Below are positions 23,191 to 35,698 of a stretch of 64,000 bases of DNA, piece by piece. The number at the start of each line of letters is the position of its first letter. The stretch's first letter is position 1. The translations under genes and the position numbers were made by a program. A model generated the notes under the pieces. The model searched no databases, was not told the origin of the DNA, and saw only the letters and a program-made list of their open reading frames with translations. Source of the stretch: Ganoderma boninense (Eukaryota > Basidiomycota > Agaricomycetes > Polyporales > Polyporaceae); assembly GCA_002900995.3 (NCBI GenBank), contig CM035305.1, forward strand, positions 4,200,467 to 4,264,466, read 5' to 3'.

Positions 23191-25898
23191 TCGACTTAAC
23201 GTCAGATTGTTGATGGCATTGGACATTCCCTGGATTGATGTATTCCTATATTCCTACTGAGACCTACTGGTGTGTAATCGTATTGTCAATCCAATGCTAC
23301 TCCTCCAGGATCAGATACTGCTACTAAGCAACCAGTTTGCCAGGCGTCGATCTTGTACTCCAATCGAGGACCAATGCTTGATGAGAATCATCTTACTCAT
23401 GACCACGCACACCCGCCCTATCGCGCCTTATTCTTCTGCCTCGGACAGGAATCCGTAAACACTTCGCCTTTACTCAAAGGTGGGAGCGGTCCCGTGACCC
23501 TTCCAAGCACGCAGTGGAAACACGTTGGTCAGAAACGCCCCGGACCGTTGCCAATCCACCGACGGTCTTCGTCCGAGACTTGTCATTCAAAATGATACCG
23601 ACTCGGCGGAGAATCCGTCTCTCGGGGAGCTGTCCAGGATCGATCCCCCGCGCTCGGTTAAGCACGAACGAATCGTGTCATCTGTTGTGGCCAGCGAACA
23701 CCCATACAGGGCGTGTCCAATCCATACGAGTCGGGTGTTCGATCGTCGTACATCAACAGTCGAAAACAGGGACTCACAGACATCGTTCGAGAAAACATGG
23801 AAAACACGAGTTTCTTATCATCGGCTTGCGCGACCCGCCAGCCACTGGCCGCAGCCTCGTGGTCGAGTTACAGGTCTTTGCGCCTCCGACCGTAAGTGGA
23901 CGATCGACAGGGCAGTCGTGTTTTGGGAAGACCCAGGCCTAAGTACAGTAAGTACACAGCAAATAATCTGGGACCGTGAGGCGGAGCTCTATGCTACGAT
24001 CCGTCTTGGCACCCCAAAGGAACCCAGATCTGCGCAAGGTGGTATTAGTACAATCCCGATCGGCCCATAGCGGTAAGTACACAATTCACCTCGACATTTC
24101 ACGCCCATTGCTTATCCCGAAGACCTCAGCTAGACACCCGGAACCGCCGCAGAGGCAATATATTACAGTCAACGATGGTGGCACCCACGGGCTATGCCGC
24201 CGTATCTTGGATTACCTGCTTACCCAAAAATCCGTAGGCATTGGGCCCACTGCAAGTCTCGATTGGTAAAGTGAAGTGAGTCAGTAGGAAGGAGGTCTAT
24301 TAAATCGCGCGGCATACCATGACATATTATTGCTAGTAGATGATGTCAGCAGCTGTGGTTTATTTAACGCACACAACGTCGGTCGCATCTGACCATTCCA
24401 CAAGCGTACGAGGAGACGTCTACACGTCCATGTGTATTTTTTGTGTATCGTATATTCCTAAGTACATTAAACTACCCAAAAGCTATCGTAAATATCGACA
24501 TATGATGATAGACAGTCCTCTTTCTTCCATCCCGTTGCCAATTCGACGTCGACGCCCAACGCCCGACATACCTGTGTATGCATTGTTGCGCTGTGGCGTC
24601 GTGCCGACGCCACGCCCGACGCGCAGCGCGCCCAGCGACCAACGGAGCCTCGCCACGACTCCCCCGCGCCCCGCGAATAAGCGGCAGTTCCAACGAGCGG
24701 ACCGCGGCCAGGGTCCTAGCTCCCGAAGTCAAACTCGGGCACCGCTGCGCACCCGAGCTGCGAGTCGACCGCCTCGCCCTGTGGGCATTGGGTTCCGCGG
24801 CGTGCCTCGGGCTCCCCGAGGCAGTGATGCGCCCGAGACGCTACCGTGGTCCGTGGTCCGCCCCGAGAAGCAAAGTTTGCCGGCGGGTGTCTGGCGTCCG
24901 CAGGCGACAGAGGATGCGATAGCGATGATGATAGGATGGGTGGGGGCGTGAGCCCGAGGGTTGTGAATCGCCATGATGGTGCTGCGGAGCAACGGGCTGG
25001 TGGCTACCGTATAGCACATATTCCGTAAGTACGTATGATAGGTACACGTAACTTGACTTTGTAAAGCGGGTGAGGGATAGTGATGGGGCGGCGGCGAGGG
25101 CTCCCCGCCAATAAATGGTTAAGTAACACAATACAAATACAATCGGCGGGGACCCGCTCGCGGAGGCAAAACACGGAGGAGGGGCCGCGGATCCAGAGTG
25201 TCGGACACCGACAGTGGACGACGCGCGCAGCCAGGAGGATCCGGGGCCTGGAGGGGGGATGCGGAAATAGAGAGGCGGTTGAGCCCGGGGCTAGGAACGC
25301 TGACATAAAATGGTAATACATGTACGCCGTCGGGTATCTGGGAAAAGGAAGGGGGGTGGCGGCGACGATTAATTAATTTAAAGTGGATGCGATCGTCGGT
25401 GAGTAGGCGGGATGCGGGGGGGGCAGGTTAGAGCGATACAACATATGATGGACAGCGAACGGGACACGACAAAAGGGAGACCGATAGCAGCGATACACTG
25501 AACACATGAAATGACCGTAAACCCTGGCGAGGTGATGGACGCGGGGAGATTGAATGCAGCGGAGCACATATGTTGAACAGCAGAAGCAGAGAGGAGTGGT
25601 GGGAAGGCCATCCCGTCGGTTCAGCCCCCGAGAGTTGAAGAACGGCTCGTCTCTGGGGGCTATTGATGGTGGGGGTGGTGGTTCCTATGTTGCAACTTCT
25701 CGTCTGCTTGATAATGGATTTGTGCGCTGGCAGGGAGACAAGCGCAACAGGTTAGCAACCAGGACTGATCAGAGGTAGAGGGGAGGTGAGAGACGGAACG
25801 GAACCAAAGATAAGATATGGTCAAAGGCAAGCGGATAGAGCAGTTGCGATAACCAACCCATCGCGGAGTCCGAATGATGGCAACAAAACGTGCCGACG
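23191..25898. other. Long convergent gap, RTF2 to UNC93-like gene
   Basis: 2.7 kb between two 3' ends, large for this compact window. A plus-strand open frame of 181 codons (23525-24070) and overlapping shorter ones exist, but they carry no motif I know and no convincing splice structure. From about 24530 to 25000 the sequence is GC-rich with Arg/Pro-heavy frames on both strands. No terminal repeats, tRNA or transposase remnants were seen. Confidence 0.4.
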
Positions 25899-28314
25899 TC
25901 ACGTCTCCATAGAGAAAAAAACGAAACGGAGGCAGGACGCAGAGATATGATGAGGACATGGAAAGGAGACGGGCACGCACAGAGTTTCGTCCGCATACTC
26001 GGTCGTATCCTTGACTCGCATGTGGATCATGGGGAGGGCGAAGATGAGGCCGGCCACGAGGAGGACCCATGTCGAGATGAACAAGTTCATGAATCTGGGA
26101 GGCACACGTGACATGGTCAACTACGCTGTGGACGAAGGGACGAGAGAGAGGCTCGGACTGACGGAAGCTTGACGGCGTCGGCGCGCCATATGCCTGCGGC
26201 ACCTGCCGACTGCAGGGACTTGTCTGCGAGGTTGCGAACGGAGAAAGAAGCCATGGCAGATGCCATAACAGGTATGGGGGTGGAAGTGGGTGGAGATCAA
26301 TGTCACACGGTTGGGGAGGATCAGGTCAGTGGGCGCGTTGATTGACAGAAGCACAAGGCACGCACAGAAGCCCGAGAAGTTGGCCAGTTTCGCAGGGTCG
26401 TTCGACATGGCCCCCATGAACCAGTACGCCGTCGTCTGCCACATCGAGTCCAGCAGCCCGCACGCGATGTACAGGCACAGGTGCGCAGGGTACGCCCCCT
26501 GGTGGATGTCGATCTTCTCCCCGATGGTGTCCCGCGTATACCTCCTACACGCTCCCCATCTCAGCATCCGTCCCCTTGGCGCCAAAGTATCCACCCACCT
26601 TTGATAGAAGTAGGCCCAGGTGTGGACCACGAAAACCATGATCATCAGGACGGCCCACCCCGTGAACGCACGGAACCGTCGCGACAGACCCCGCTGGTCT
26701 AGAAGGAACCCGATGCTCACCGAGCCCACGATCTGTGAGAGCCAGTAGATCAGGTTGTTCAGCGCTCGTGCGCGGATCGTGAACAGCGCGCCGTTGTAGT
26801 CGTTGAATTCTGCGGGCGGATCAGCGGCACAACGGCTACCAAACAGTGATAGGTGCTTACGCCAGGTGTAAAACCAATTGCTCGCAAAGAACATCGGGAA
26901 CAGCAGCACGATCCATGGGTCTGTCCGCAGGGTCAAATACAGCCCGAACAGTTCAGTCTTCCATGACGGATGGCGAGGGGTAATGACCCTAGTCCCGTCC
27001 GACCGTATCATTTTCGCTGGGTTGGCCATGAGAAGCGGGATCAGGACACCGATGCCAGTGAGAACGATGAAACCGATCTTCAAGCGGTTCAAGCAATCAG
27101 TACGTGAATAATGAGTAAAAACATATCAACCTACATAAGTGCCAACCCCTACTAGAAATCCGACATCGACGGTAGCAGTAGCGTCAGAAAAATAAACACA
27201 CGGTAGTGAAACAGTGGGCTAACCAGAGTTGGTCTGAAATTCGCATAGAGCGGTTAAGCGGGCGGCAAGATGGCGCACACGAGAAAAAAACGCACGGTGT
27301 TCTCAAAGTTGTTGCCAAACGAGACGGCGGCACCGACGACACCGCCGAGGTTGAAAATCGACCAGAATATGCCGATGAATATTCCCTTCTGGTCTTCGGT
27401 GGGATATGCGAGCATCAAGGAACCCTGCGCTGTCCAGAGGAGACCGGCGCTGACACCCAGATACGCGCCTGCGGCGAGGACAAACGCGCTCACATTTGGA
27501 TGCATCTTATACGCGCTGCGAACATGTCAGGCGAAAGGGTCGGATGGCAGGGGTGGTTAACGGGAACACGCACAGGTAGGAGCCAATGTAGAGCGCATAG
27601 CCAGTTGTGCCGAGGAGGAGGGTCATGCGGGAGCCGAGGACGTTGTTGATCGAGCTGGCCCCTTTCTGTCAGTTTCGGTTTCGTAGCAGCACGATCGCGG
27701 CGCGGCGGCGCGGCCCCGTCTCCCACGCACTTCCTCCGTCCTCATCCCAACGACGCGTCTGGGGCCACTACTGCATCCCCCCCTTCCCCTTCCCTGCCCC
27801 ATACACGCGCATCAGGCTGCGGGGCGAGGCGCGCGGACGAGGGCGCTCGGAGCATATGCGTACGCATCGGAGGACATGAGACTCACCCGGCAAAGAAGGC
27901 CGCGACGGCAAATGTCGCGTAGAGCGTCGAATTGGCGTTCGCGCTGGTGGTGGGGTCGACCATGCCGCCTCCGCCAAGCCCGTTGAGGGCGTTGAAGAGG
28001 CCGGGTCCCATGAAGCATACGAAGCCCAGGAAGACGACCTGGATGAAGGGGTTGTAGTAGACGGCCTTGAAGCCGCGATATGGGGGGTGGATTTCGACGG
28101 AGTGGATCACGCTCTGGGAATCCTCCTCCTCCATGGTGGTGCTTCCTGTGTGGGCCGAGTGAGGGGGAATTGTCATGAGGTAGGCATCTTGATCCTTATC
28201 GCGGGCAAGGTGTGAGTTGGGCATTGCTGGTGGAGATTGGGGATGGTGGTCGTAATAGTGGTGGGCTGCGTCGGAGCCGGAGCGGCGGTGGTAATGATAG
28301 CCACGGTCTGGCAT
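25899..28314 (-). CDS. UNC93-like (DUF895) major-facilitator membrane protein
   Basis: Polytopic membrane protein of the fungal UNC93-like/DUF895 group; transported substrate unknown. A hydrophilic His/Asp-rich N-terminus (RGYHYHRRSGSDAAHHYYDHH) precedes membrane segments. These include FIQVVFLGFVCFMGPGLFNA, a SINNVLGSRM loop, LAAGAYLGVSAGLLWTAQG, GIFIGIFWSIFNLGGVVGAA, VGFIVLTGIGVLIPLLM, WIVLLFPMFFASNWFYTW, YWLSQIVGSVSIGFLLDQRG and a last segment STWVLLVAGLIFALPMI. Eight or so introns. The start at 28314 (MPDRG) is preferred; an in-frame ATG at 28404 would add 30 residues. The 3' end is uncertain: reading through gives a stop at 25899, but a further intron with an exon near 25660-25740 is possible. 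Confidence 0.82.
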
Positions 28315-30553
28315 ATCCGACGAGTCCAAGTCGGTTGCCGTCCCCAAGAGCAAGCGAGGCGCACGAGAGACAGCGGAGAAAGGGCTTTGGAGAGTAGGCC
28401 GCACGAAAGGAAAGACAAGGAAAGGAAGACGGTGGTGCGCCGGCGGGGAGTCTTGGCAAGGATGAAGGATGAAGCGACTGAGGTGAAAAGCGATGGAAGG
28501 CGCAAGACGCGGGAGGGGGCCAAGTGCTTTGGGAAGGGGATGGAAGTAGGAGGTGGGACAGAAAGGCTAGCGGGAGGAATGAGGAAGGGGAGGAGAAAGT
28601 GTGGGGTCGGCGGTGGAGGGGGCAGGAAAGAAATAAGCAAGAGTCGGGGTGAGCGCCATGGAGAGCAAGAGTGAATTGGGTAGCGACGGGGCTGAGGCTC
28701 CAAGGCCCGAGTCGGGACTGGGCTTGGGCTGAGCCGCCAGACGGACGACGGTGACTGGCTGCGACTGGCGACGGGCGATGGGCGACTGAGCACCGTCCGC
28801 TCTCTTTGGTCACCCCGGCGCCTGTCCTCATCGCATCGCTTCCCGACAGCCCCCATCAGAACCACAAGATCGAGATCAGGCACCTCTCTTCCCTCCCTCT
28901 CCAGGTCCTCCCTCCCTTTCTCCATCCCCCTCCCCGTGACCCTCCCCGTGACTCTCTCTTGCCTTCCCGACCAACTAGCAACCACCCTATATCACTTCAG
29001 CAAACCCACCCTCTCGCACATCCGATTGCACTATAATAGCCGGGGCCCAGATGTCCACTTCCGCCGACTTTAGCCACAATCTTGCCATCCCATCATCCCA
29101 ACAACTCGACACGTCCCACTGCCACACTCAGTGATCGCGGATAGTCGCGGATGAGTCCTTCGCTGTGCAGAGTCTACAAGTAATTATGCTCTCGGTCTAA
29201 CCCATTCTCATTCCATAGCCAGCCCAACGTTCCTGTAGATTTTTATTTTTATCGGGGCACAGAGGCTTTTGGGCCGTGTCGTGGTCTGCGTTCTCATCCT
29301 CCTTCCCCGAGGGCCGAGACTCCATGTTCCAGCCGCCTCTAGCAGCACGCGAGTTCTCAAGCGAGTTGATAGATTTCTTTCGACTACCGCTACTTGCAGA
29401 TTGAAGTCATCTATAGACCTCCTCCTTTCAGTCCTTCCTCTCCACGGGCTCACTCTTCCTCACCTACACAGCTTCGGTCGTGTGCCATTTCATTTCCTCG
29501 TAACCGAGACGGTCCCAGTCTCAGTCGTGCACTACGATCCGACCTCCTTTAAGCTTCCTTATCTTCACCCTGATTTCATCTCGTTTTCCCGACATATCTG
29601 CCGTCGACGTAAACGATCGCCAACGGTGCTAGCAAGTTTGCTACCGTTTCAGCTGCCGCCGCCTCGATCCCTGGCCTTGTCAGTGTCAGTCCCCTCCCAA
29701 CGCCAATATTCGACTGTGATCCCTCCCCTCCATCACGGGACTGCGCCGCCTCACTCGATGATGAGGATACACCGTGTATTTCGTCGGGGACGGAGAAGTT
29801 TCGGGTGGGACATTGGTTGAGTCGGGTCGTTTATTAAATGTATACAGTACATACATTCTGACGGACGCTTCGTGGCCTTCTCCTTGGCGAACTCGCCGCC
29901 CCGGTGTCATAGCTAGCCGGTCATCCACCCTGGTTGTGAGAAGTGGACGAAAAGCTTACCCAGCAACCTTCGAGACCATCTCACGGGCACGCCGCAGGTC
30001 CGATGTCGGAGTCTCCGCCTGTCTCCGCCTCCTGCATCCTTGCCAAACTTGTCCGCACTGTCCGCCACCTCCACTGGTCCCAGGCACAGCTGCGCTGGTT
30101 AAGAGGCCGGTGAACGATGGAGGCAGTTAATACGTAGAACTCGCAATTGTGGCCCGTCTCGATCAACGACAGTTAGCATACGCCTACAGGGTCTCAGCAG
30201 TGGCGAAGATTTCTGACACACCGGATCCATGCTCTGCATGTGTTTGGCGGACGGAAACGAAGTTCGTCGACTTTAACGAGCAGCAATATATATGCGAACG
30301 AGGCTGGATGATTTACGCTATGTGCAGACATCTCGGAAGGTCAACAATATCAACCGCTTCCGGGCACAGAGTCTATACGTGATCTTCTGCCTTGTACATG
30401 GCTTCCAAAGTGCTGCGGCATTGACAATGGATTTGCATGGTTTGCGTTGTGCACACATACATAGTTTATGCATGAAGACGCCACATCCACTCTGAGAAGA
30501 ACATTCAGACGCCACAGATGACCGACATGTTTGACAAAGAAATGCTTACTTAC
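28315..30553. other. Long gap upstream of UNC93-like gene
   Basis: 2.2 kb. The first 700 bp are the UNC93 upstream region, A/G-rich on the plus strand to about 28660 and strongly C/T-rich at 28850-28990. Open frames on both strands there (up to 270 codons, minus) are Pro/Ser/Arg-heavy by-products of base composition. Around 29269-29820 a 183-codon plus frame exists without recognisable motifs. Nothing else could be supported. Confidence 0.4.
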
Positions 30554-31478
30554 TCATACAATCCCCACCAGCTTCACATACACAGCAGCAGTAGCGAGAC
30601 CCAATGCAAACGCAACGACAAGCTCCTCGTAGCGCCGTCTGCCATCAACAGCGCCCTTTGCTGCGACCGCAGGCCCCGTCGTGGCACGGCCGTTAACCAC
30701 CGTGACAACCCTGCCATCCTCGGCGGTGTCTGCGCGTTTCATGACATCCGTGCACCGCGGCATTTTCTCGTCCTTCGGCGCGATCCGGAGCCCGGGCATG
30801 CCGTCGATGCTCTGGTTGTTCTTCAGCTCCCAGTACGCCTTCAGGCCCGTATCGCTGTGCGCCGCGTCGTCCTTCTGGTCCGCGAGCTCGCGCTTGTCGA
30901 AATAGTCGAGCAGCGCGTTGCGGTGGCCGCGGAAGTCGTAGTACGGCACTGCGTACCCGCAGGACTGGTGATGAAAAGAGGAGCCGCAAGAGCCCGTGGT
31001 GAGTTCGCATTCAGACTCTCGCAACCAACCCGTCTTCCAGGAGTGCTTAAATTACTGTATGATATGATTGAGCTGCACTCACTGATCCGACCTTGTGCAC
31101 GTCGATCACGATCGCCGCGCGGGATCCCGGGCGGCGGTTCTCGGGAGGGATGAGCTTCTCGTACTCGGGCGTCCCGAACTCGTGCACGGTGCCCACGCCG
31201 AAGAGCCTGACGATGCGGGGCGGGCCCTCGAACGCGCTGAACATGAGCGTGATGCGCCCGTTCTCGCGCAGGTGGCTGATGGTCTCGACGCCGCTGCCCG
31301 TGAGGTCCTGATACCACACACGGGTCGGGGAGAGGACGTGGAAGGAGTCGCGGACGCCCTTGGGGGAGACGTTGACGTGGGCCTCGGGGCTGAGCGGGGC
31401 GGTGGCGACCCAGAACATCTCTTGCTTGAGCATCCATGGGATGAGCTCTTTGGGGATGGTGTCGTAGAACTGGCCCAT
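30554..31478 (-). CDS. PNPOx-like flavin-binding protein with C-terminal membrane anchor
   Basis: Belongs to the pyridoxamine-5'-phosphate-oxidase-like FMN-binding split-barrel proteins, similar to yeast YLR456W/YPR172W whose reaction is unknown. The N-terminal exon has MGQFYDTIPKELIPWMLKQ, FWVATAPLSPEAHVNVSPKG, VWYQDLTGSGVETISHLREN, ITLMFSAFEGPPRIVRLFG and a PEYEKLIPPE block. A 58-nt intron (donor after GTCGGATCA near 31087) leads to SCGYAVPYYDF. The last 25 residues (YEELVVAFALGLATAAVYVKLVGIV) form a likely single membrane span, suggesting a tail-anchored protein. It is divergent from argininosuccinate synthase with 386 bp between starts. The fold call is good; enzyme activity is not inferred. 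Confidence 0.87.
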
Positions 31479-31864
31479 GGTGGAGGTTAGGGGATGGTTC
31501 TGGCCGACGGGCTTCAGGAGGTACCGAGGTGGATTCGGAGTCGAGCAGGGGCCGCGCTAGGAGAGGTGGGCGCACAGGAAGAAGACGGCCGAGGCCGACT
31601 ATCCCGAAGCATCGAACGAGGCAGAGTTGCGGGTAGAAGGAGATAAAACGGGTTGGCTATGGGAGGGCCTATGGAGCGACTCGAGGATTTGGAGTCAGGA
31701 GGTCTGACGCGTGTAAATTGACGCGTTCCCTGATATCGGGACGAGTCAAATGCAAGAAAATTCAGCCAGATCGTCCAGATACACGACCTCGCCTACCCCT
31801 CAAGAGTCATTTTGCTCTCTTGCCTTCTCCTCCTCCCCTCCTCACCCACCTTCTCGACATCGCT
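31479..31864. promoter_or_regulatory. Divergent promoter region PNPOx-like/ASS
   Basis: 386 bp between divergent starts. A C/T-rich run sits immediately before the argininosuccinate synthase ATG (31810-31860). No defined operator was recognised. Confidence 0.45.
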
Positions 31865-32488
31865 ATGCCAGAATACAAGGGCCGCGTTCTCCTCGCATAC
31901 TCCGGAGGTCTTGGTGAGTCCCCATGTGTTTTACGATCGCTTTCGGTTGCGCCGGCGCTTTGTACTTACCGACTGATGATCTTGTCCGTCTCGCACAGAC
32001 ACCTCATGCATCCTCGCATGGCTCATCGAGCAGGGCTATGAAGTCTACGCGTTCATGGCCGATGTAGGCCAGGAGGAGGTGCGATTGGTTTGCCTCCGTT
32101 GCACGATCATACTGGCAAAAGCTGACTCGATCCGATCGCTGAAAGGATTTCGAGGCTGCCCGTAAAAAGGCCCTCGCCGTCGGCGCGAAGAAGTTCTTCC
32201 TCGAGGTGAGCACCCCAAACGCGTATTTGACTATGAATTTGACTGATCGCGCGGGCGTTGAGTAGGACTTGAAGCGCGAATTCGTGACCGAGCTCATCTA
32301 CCCCGCCCTTCAGGCCAACTGCATCTACGAGGTACGCCCCATCATCTCCCTTCCAGTGCGCATCCCGGTTGAAGAGGGACTTCCCAGAATGTATATCTCC
32401 TCGGCACCTCGCTCGCGCGGCCCATCATCGCGCGGGGCATGATGTCGATCGCCGACAAGGAGAAGTGCGACTACGTCTCGCACGGCTG

Positions 32489-32521
<33 letters not shown>

Positions 32522-33433
32522 ACTCGCCTTCTACGGCCTCAAGCCCGACATCAAGGTCATCGCGCCCTGGCGCATCCCCGAGTTCTACAACCGCTTCGCC
32601 GGCCGCCAGGCGCTCCTCGCCTTCGCGCCGAGAAGCAGATCCCCGTGCAGCAGACCGCCGCCAAGCCCTGGTCCACCGACGAGAACCTCTTCCACATCTC
32701 GTACGAGGCCGGCATCCTCGAGGACCCCGACACCACGCCGCCCGCGGACATGTGGAAGCTCACCGTCGACCCCGAGCAGGCCCCGCAGACCCCGCAGCGC
32801 CTCGCGATCGAGTTCGCGGCGGGGCTGCCCGTCAAGGTGACCGTGCCGGACGAGGGCGCGACGTACACGGACGGGGTGGAGATCTTCCTGGCGCTGAACG
32901 CGCTCGCGCGCAAGCACGGCGTAGGGCGCATCGACATCGTCGAGAACCGCTTCATCGGCGTCAAGTCGCGCGGGTGCTACGAGTCGCCGGGCGCGACGAT
33001 CCTGCGCGCGGCCCACGTCGACCTCGAGGGCCTCACGCTCGACCGCAACGTCCGCGCGCTCCGCGACCAGTTCGTCACCGTCGAGCTCAGCCGCATCCTC
33101 TACAACGGCCACTGGTTCACGCCCGAGCGCGAGTTCGTCCAGAGCGCCATCCCTGCCAGCCAGCGCACGGTCAACGGCGTCGTGCGGCTCAAGCTGTACA
33201 AGGGGAACGTGATTGTGGAGGGACGGTCGTCGGACGAGGGCTTGTACGACGAGAAGGAGAGCTCGATGGACGAGCTCGGTGGCTTCGAGCCGGTAGATAC
33301 GACTGGCTTCATCGCCATCGAGTCTATCCGCATCAAAAAGTGAGTGTTGTTCCAGGTAATGTGTTATCTATGGCCTGCTGATGGTTATGTTTGCAGGTGG
33401 GCGCAGGCAAACATCCGCAAGGGTCGTGCCTAG
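31865..33433 (+). CDS. ARG1: Argininosuccinate synthase
   Basis: Joins citrulline and aspartate with ATP in arginine synthesis. The start [25 protein letters not shown] carries the PP-loop (SGGLDTS). Then come [76 protein letters not shown] and [21 protein letters not shown]. The last exon encodes [11 protein letters not shown]. Five short introns split the N-terminal third and one lies near the end. A one-base frame break near 32627 (within [17 protein letters not shown]) interrupts an otherwise intact, normally single-copy gene; a sequence error is more likely than loss of function. The 3' half is notably GC-rich. Confidence 0.95.
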
Positions 33434-34131
33434 GCCGTATATTTCGGACACCCTTGTAACAAAATGAATGACGAACAGCTATATAGACTGTAATTTTACC
33501 TCACCGCATGGAAAGACCCTTTGGAACGACGGCCAAGCTTCTCGGGCGCACATACATGTACACCCGTCATTGTGTGAGAATAATAAACGACAGTGCCCTT
33601 CGGATTCGATTTTCATGCACCATTCGCCAGAAGTCACCCAGATTGTTGGGCCCGAGTAGATGCATGCCGAGCTAGCCCGCCGGTTGGGACGATGTATTTA
33701 GAAACCTCCAGCAGGACGGGTTCAGCTTTTTGCATGAAACTTGAAGCCCACGACAGGAAGCCGGTAAGGATATGTATGATCATGCTCGCTTGTGCTTCGA
33801 TGTGCAACCGAACGTCTACTCTTTGTCTTCTCGAACTAGACATACCGGTCTTGAATGACGGGAATAGTCAAGGCCCACGCATTCTTGACACATTGTCTGG
33901 TATCAGGTTAAGAAAACGACGTGATCCGGAAGTGCAAGAATATTACATCTTGTGCCAACGAACAGGAAGACAACAGAAAAAATGGGCATGAACACGGCAA
34001 ATCTGCATCGCGTGTACGTCTCAATATTCAAATACGAAGATAGAATGTGCAGTCACGGTCGTACATCGCCTTGTAGTGTTCCGACTCCGAAAGAAACTGA
34101 CCACCACAAAGACTATGCCCGAAGCCGTTGT
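33434..34131. other. Convergent gap, ASS to YOP1
   Basis: About 700 bp between two stops. Frames of up to 130 codons have no recognised motif. Probably both 3' UTRs and spacer. Confidence 0.4.
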
Positions 34132-34897
34132 TTACTCCGCAACGGCGACGCGCTCACGCAGGCCGTCGGCAGAGACAGTGGGCTCGGACTGGGTGGGGGC
34201 GACGCGGGAAGCACCACCGTGGATGTTGACGAAGATGGGGCGGACGACGGTGCCATAGAGCGTTTGCGCACCCTGAAAAAAAAAGCAAACGCGAGATATG
34301 CGCAAAAAGCACATGCAACGCGCAGTTCGGTTAGCGGTGTGGATCATGACGCCGGCGTTAGACGCTGAAATTAAACGTGTGACACTCACGCGGAACTGAG
34401 GCAGCTGGAGCCAGAGGATGAAGATGCTCTTGAAGGCGAAGTACCAGGGGAGGTAGTAGAGGACAACACGGAGAGCGATGGTCTCGACGAAGTTAAAGAA
34501 GCCGAAGACGACCCAGTAGGTGAGCCATTGGACGTCATCCTGGTGACCGGGGGACTCGACGGCCTTGACCGAGAGGAAAGCGGGAAGAGCCCATCCGACG
34601 AGATTCGAGACGGGGGAGGCGAACGCGTTCACGGAGTGGAGGACGGCGAGAGCGAGGACGGCGCCGAGGAAGGCGTAGCTCTTGGGGACCTGGGTGCGCT
34701 GCTCGAAAGCATTGAGGGCAGGGTACTTGGAGAGCTGGGAGGTGTCGCGTGATTAGTGAATTTGGCCTTCGCTTGCAGGAGCCGGTGTCGACGAGACAGG
34801 CACGTACCTCCTTGTCGAGCTGGTTGACGTAGTAGTTGGCCTTGTCTTGGGCCTGAATGAAGGCGGGATGTTGCTGGACTTTTTGGGACGCGGACAT
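34132..34897 (-). CDS. YOP1: YOP1/REEP-type ER-shaping protein (TB2/DP1/HVA22 family)
   Basis: Reticulon-like hairpin protein that curves and tubulates the ER. MSASQKVQQHPAFIQAQDKANYYVNQLDKE is followed by LSKYPALNAFEQRTQVPKSYAFLG, which is the Yop1 N-terminal block. Hydrophobic hairpins come next (AVLALAVLHSVNAFASPVSNLVGWALPAFLS and the WVVFGFFNFVETIALRVVLYYLPWYFAFKSIFILWLQLP stretch), then the conserved GAQTLYGTVVRPIFVN near the C-terminus. Two introns are placed near 34735-34805 and 34275-34390. No frame breaks. It shares a 335-bp divergent promoter region with OST5, another ER gene. Confidence 0.93.
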
Positions 34898-35232
34898 CTG
34901 GTAGGGCGGGCAAGGCGACGATGTTGAGCGCCCTGTGGAGGGAGAAAGAATGAATGTGACAGAGACACACCTTGTACGTTGGAGGGGTCGTCGAAGGGGG
35001 TGTCGTGGCAGAGGAGGGGGTTGTGCGTTGTCGTGGATAGGGGAGAAGGGCGGAAGGGGCGAGTCGGGTTGATATGGGCTTTGATGACGCGTGTTTGGAG
35101 TGCCACGCGTACGTCACACTCTCTGCACGCAGCCCCGCTCACCTCACCAATTCCAAGTCTCAGCTCCGTCCAGCTCCCGGCCTCGCTCGCCCCATCGCTC
35201 GAGAGTCTAGCCGCTTTCATTCGCTCCTTCAC
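34898..35232. promoter_or_regulatory. Divergent promoter region YOP1/OST5
   Basis: 335 bp between two ER-protein start codons. C/T-rich before OST5 (35120-35230). No TATA box stands out. Confidence 0.45.
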
Positions 35233-35602
35233 CATGTCCGACTACGCCAGCATACAGGCACGCCACCGTCCTCCACCTCTCCACTCATTGCTCATCGTTT
35301 TCCTCCACAGGCGTTGCACAAGTCTACCCCGGCATTCTCGCCCGCCATCCCAACCGCCCTCCTTCCCTACCTCGCCTTCTTCCTCCTCGCTGCCACATTC
35401 GTCCTCGCTTTCTACTTCTCTGCGTATGTGTGCCTTTCGTTGTCACCTATTCTACCCACACATTGATACTGATGCCCCTGTTCGCCACAGTCTTCCCAAA
35501 GAGAAGATTCCCGCGCGGGAGCTCGCCGTCGCGTCCACAGCAAGCCTGCTGGGCGGGTTTGGCGTCGTCGCCCTCTTCTGCTCCGTCGGTGTATACGTGT
35601 AG
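35233..35602 (+). CDS. OST5: Oligosaccharyltransferase subunit OST5 (TMEM258 family)
   Basis: Small two-span membrane subunit of the ER oligosaccharyltransferase that N-glycosylates nascent proteins. Three exons (35233-35256, 35311-35423, 35491-35602) give about 82 residues: a short N-terminus, span one (LLPYLAFFLLAATFVLAFYFSA), a LPKEKIPARELAVAST loop and span two ending in the family's typical SVGVYV C-terminus. The first intron seems to use a GC donor (CAG then GCACGC at 35257); a GT donor a few bases on would shift the frame. Length and topology fit Ost5/TMEM258 well. Too small to be obvious from open frames alone. Confidence 0.87.
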
Positions 35603-35698
35603 CAATACCATTCGCCTCGCGTCGCTGCTGCGCACTCTGGACGACCAGCGGTCCGGGTCTGGATTCTGGAACATGCCGGACGGATGCGGCGCGCGCCG

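Noticed and set aside
28173..28985. 270-codon minus-strand open frame upstream of the UNC93-like gene
   Set aside because: Composition is almost all Pro, Ser, Leu and Arg over a C/T-rich upstream region, with no motif and overlapping frames on both strands.
32752..33381. 209-codon plus-strand frame in the argininosuccinate synthase region
   Set aside because: Arg/Pro/Ala-heavy alternate frame of the true, highly conserved enzyme frame.
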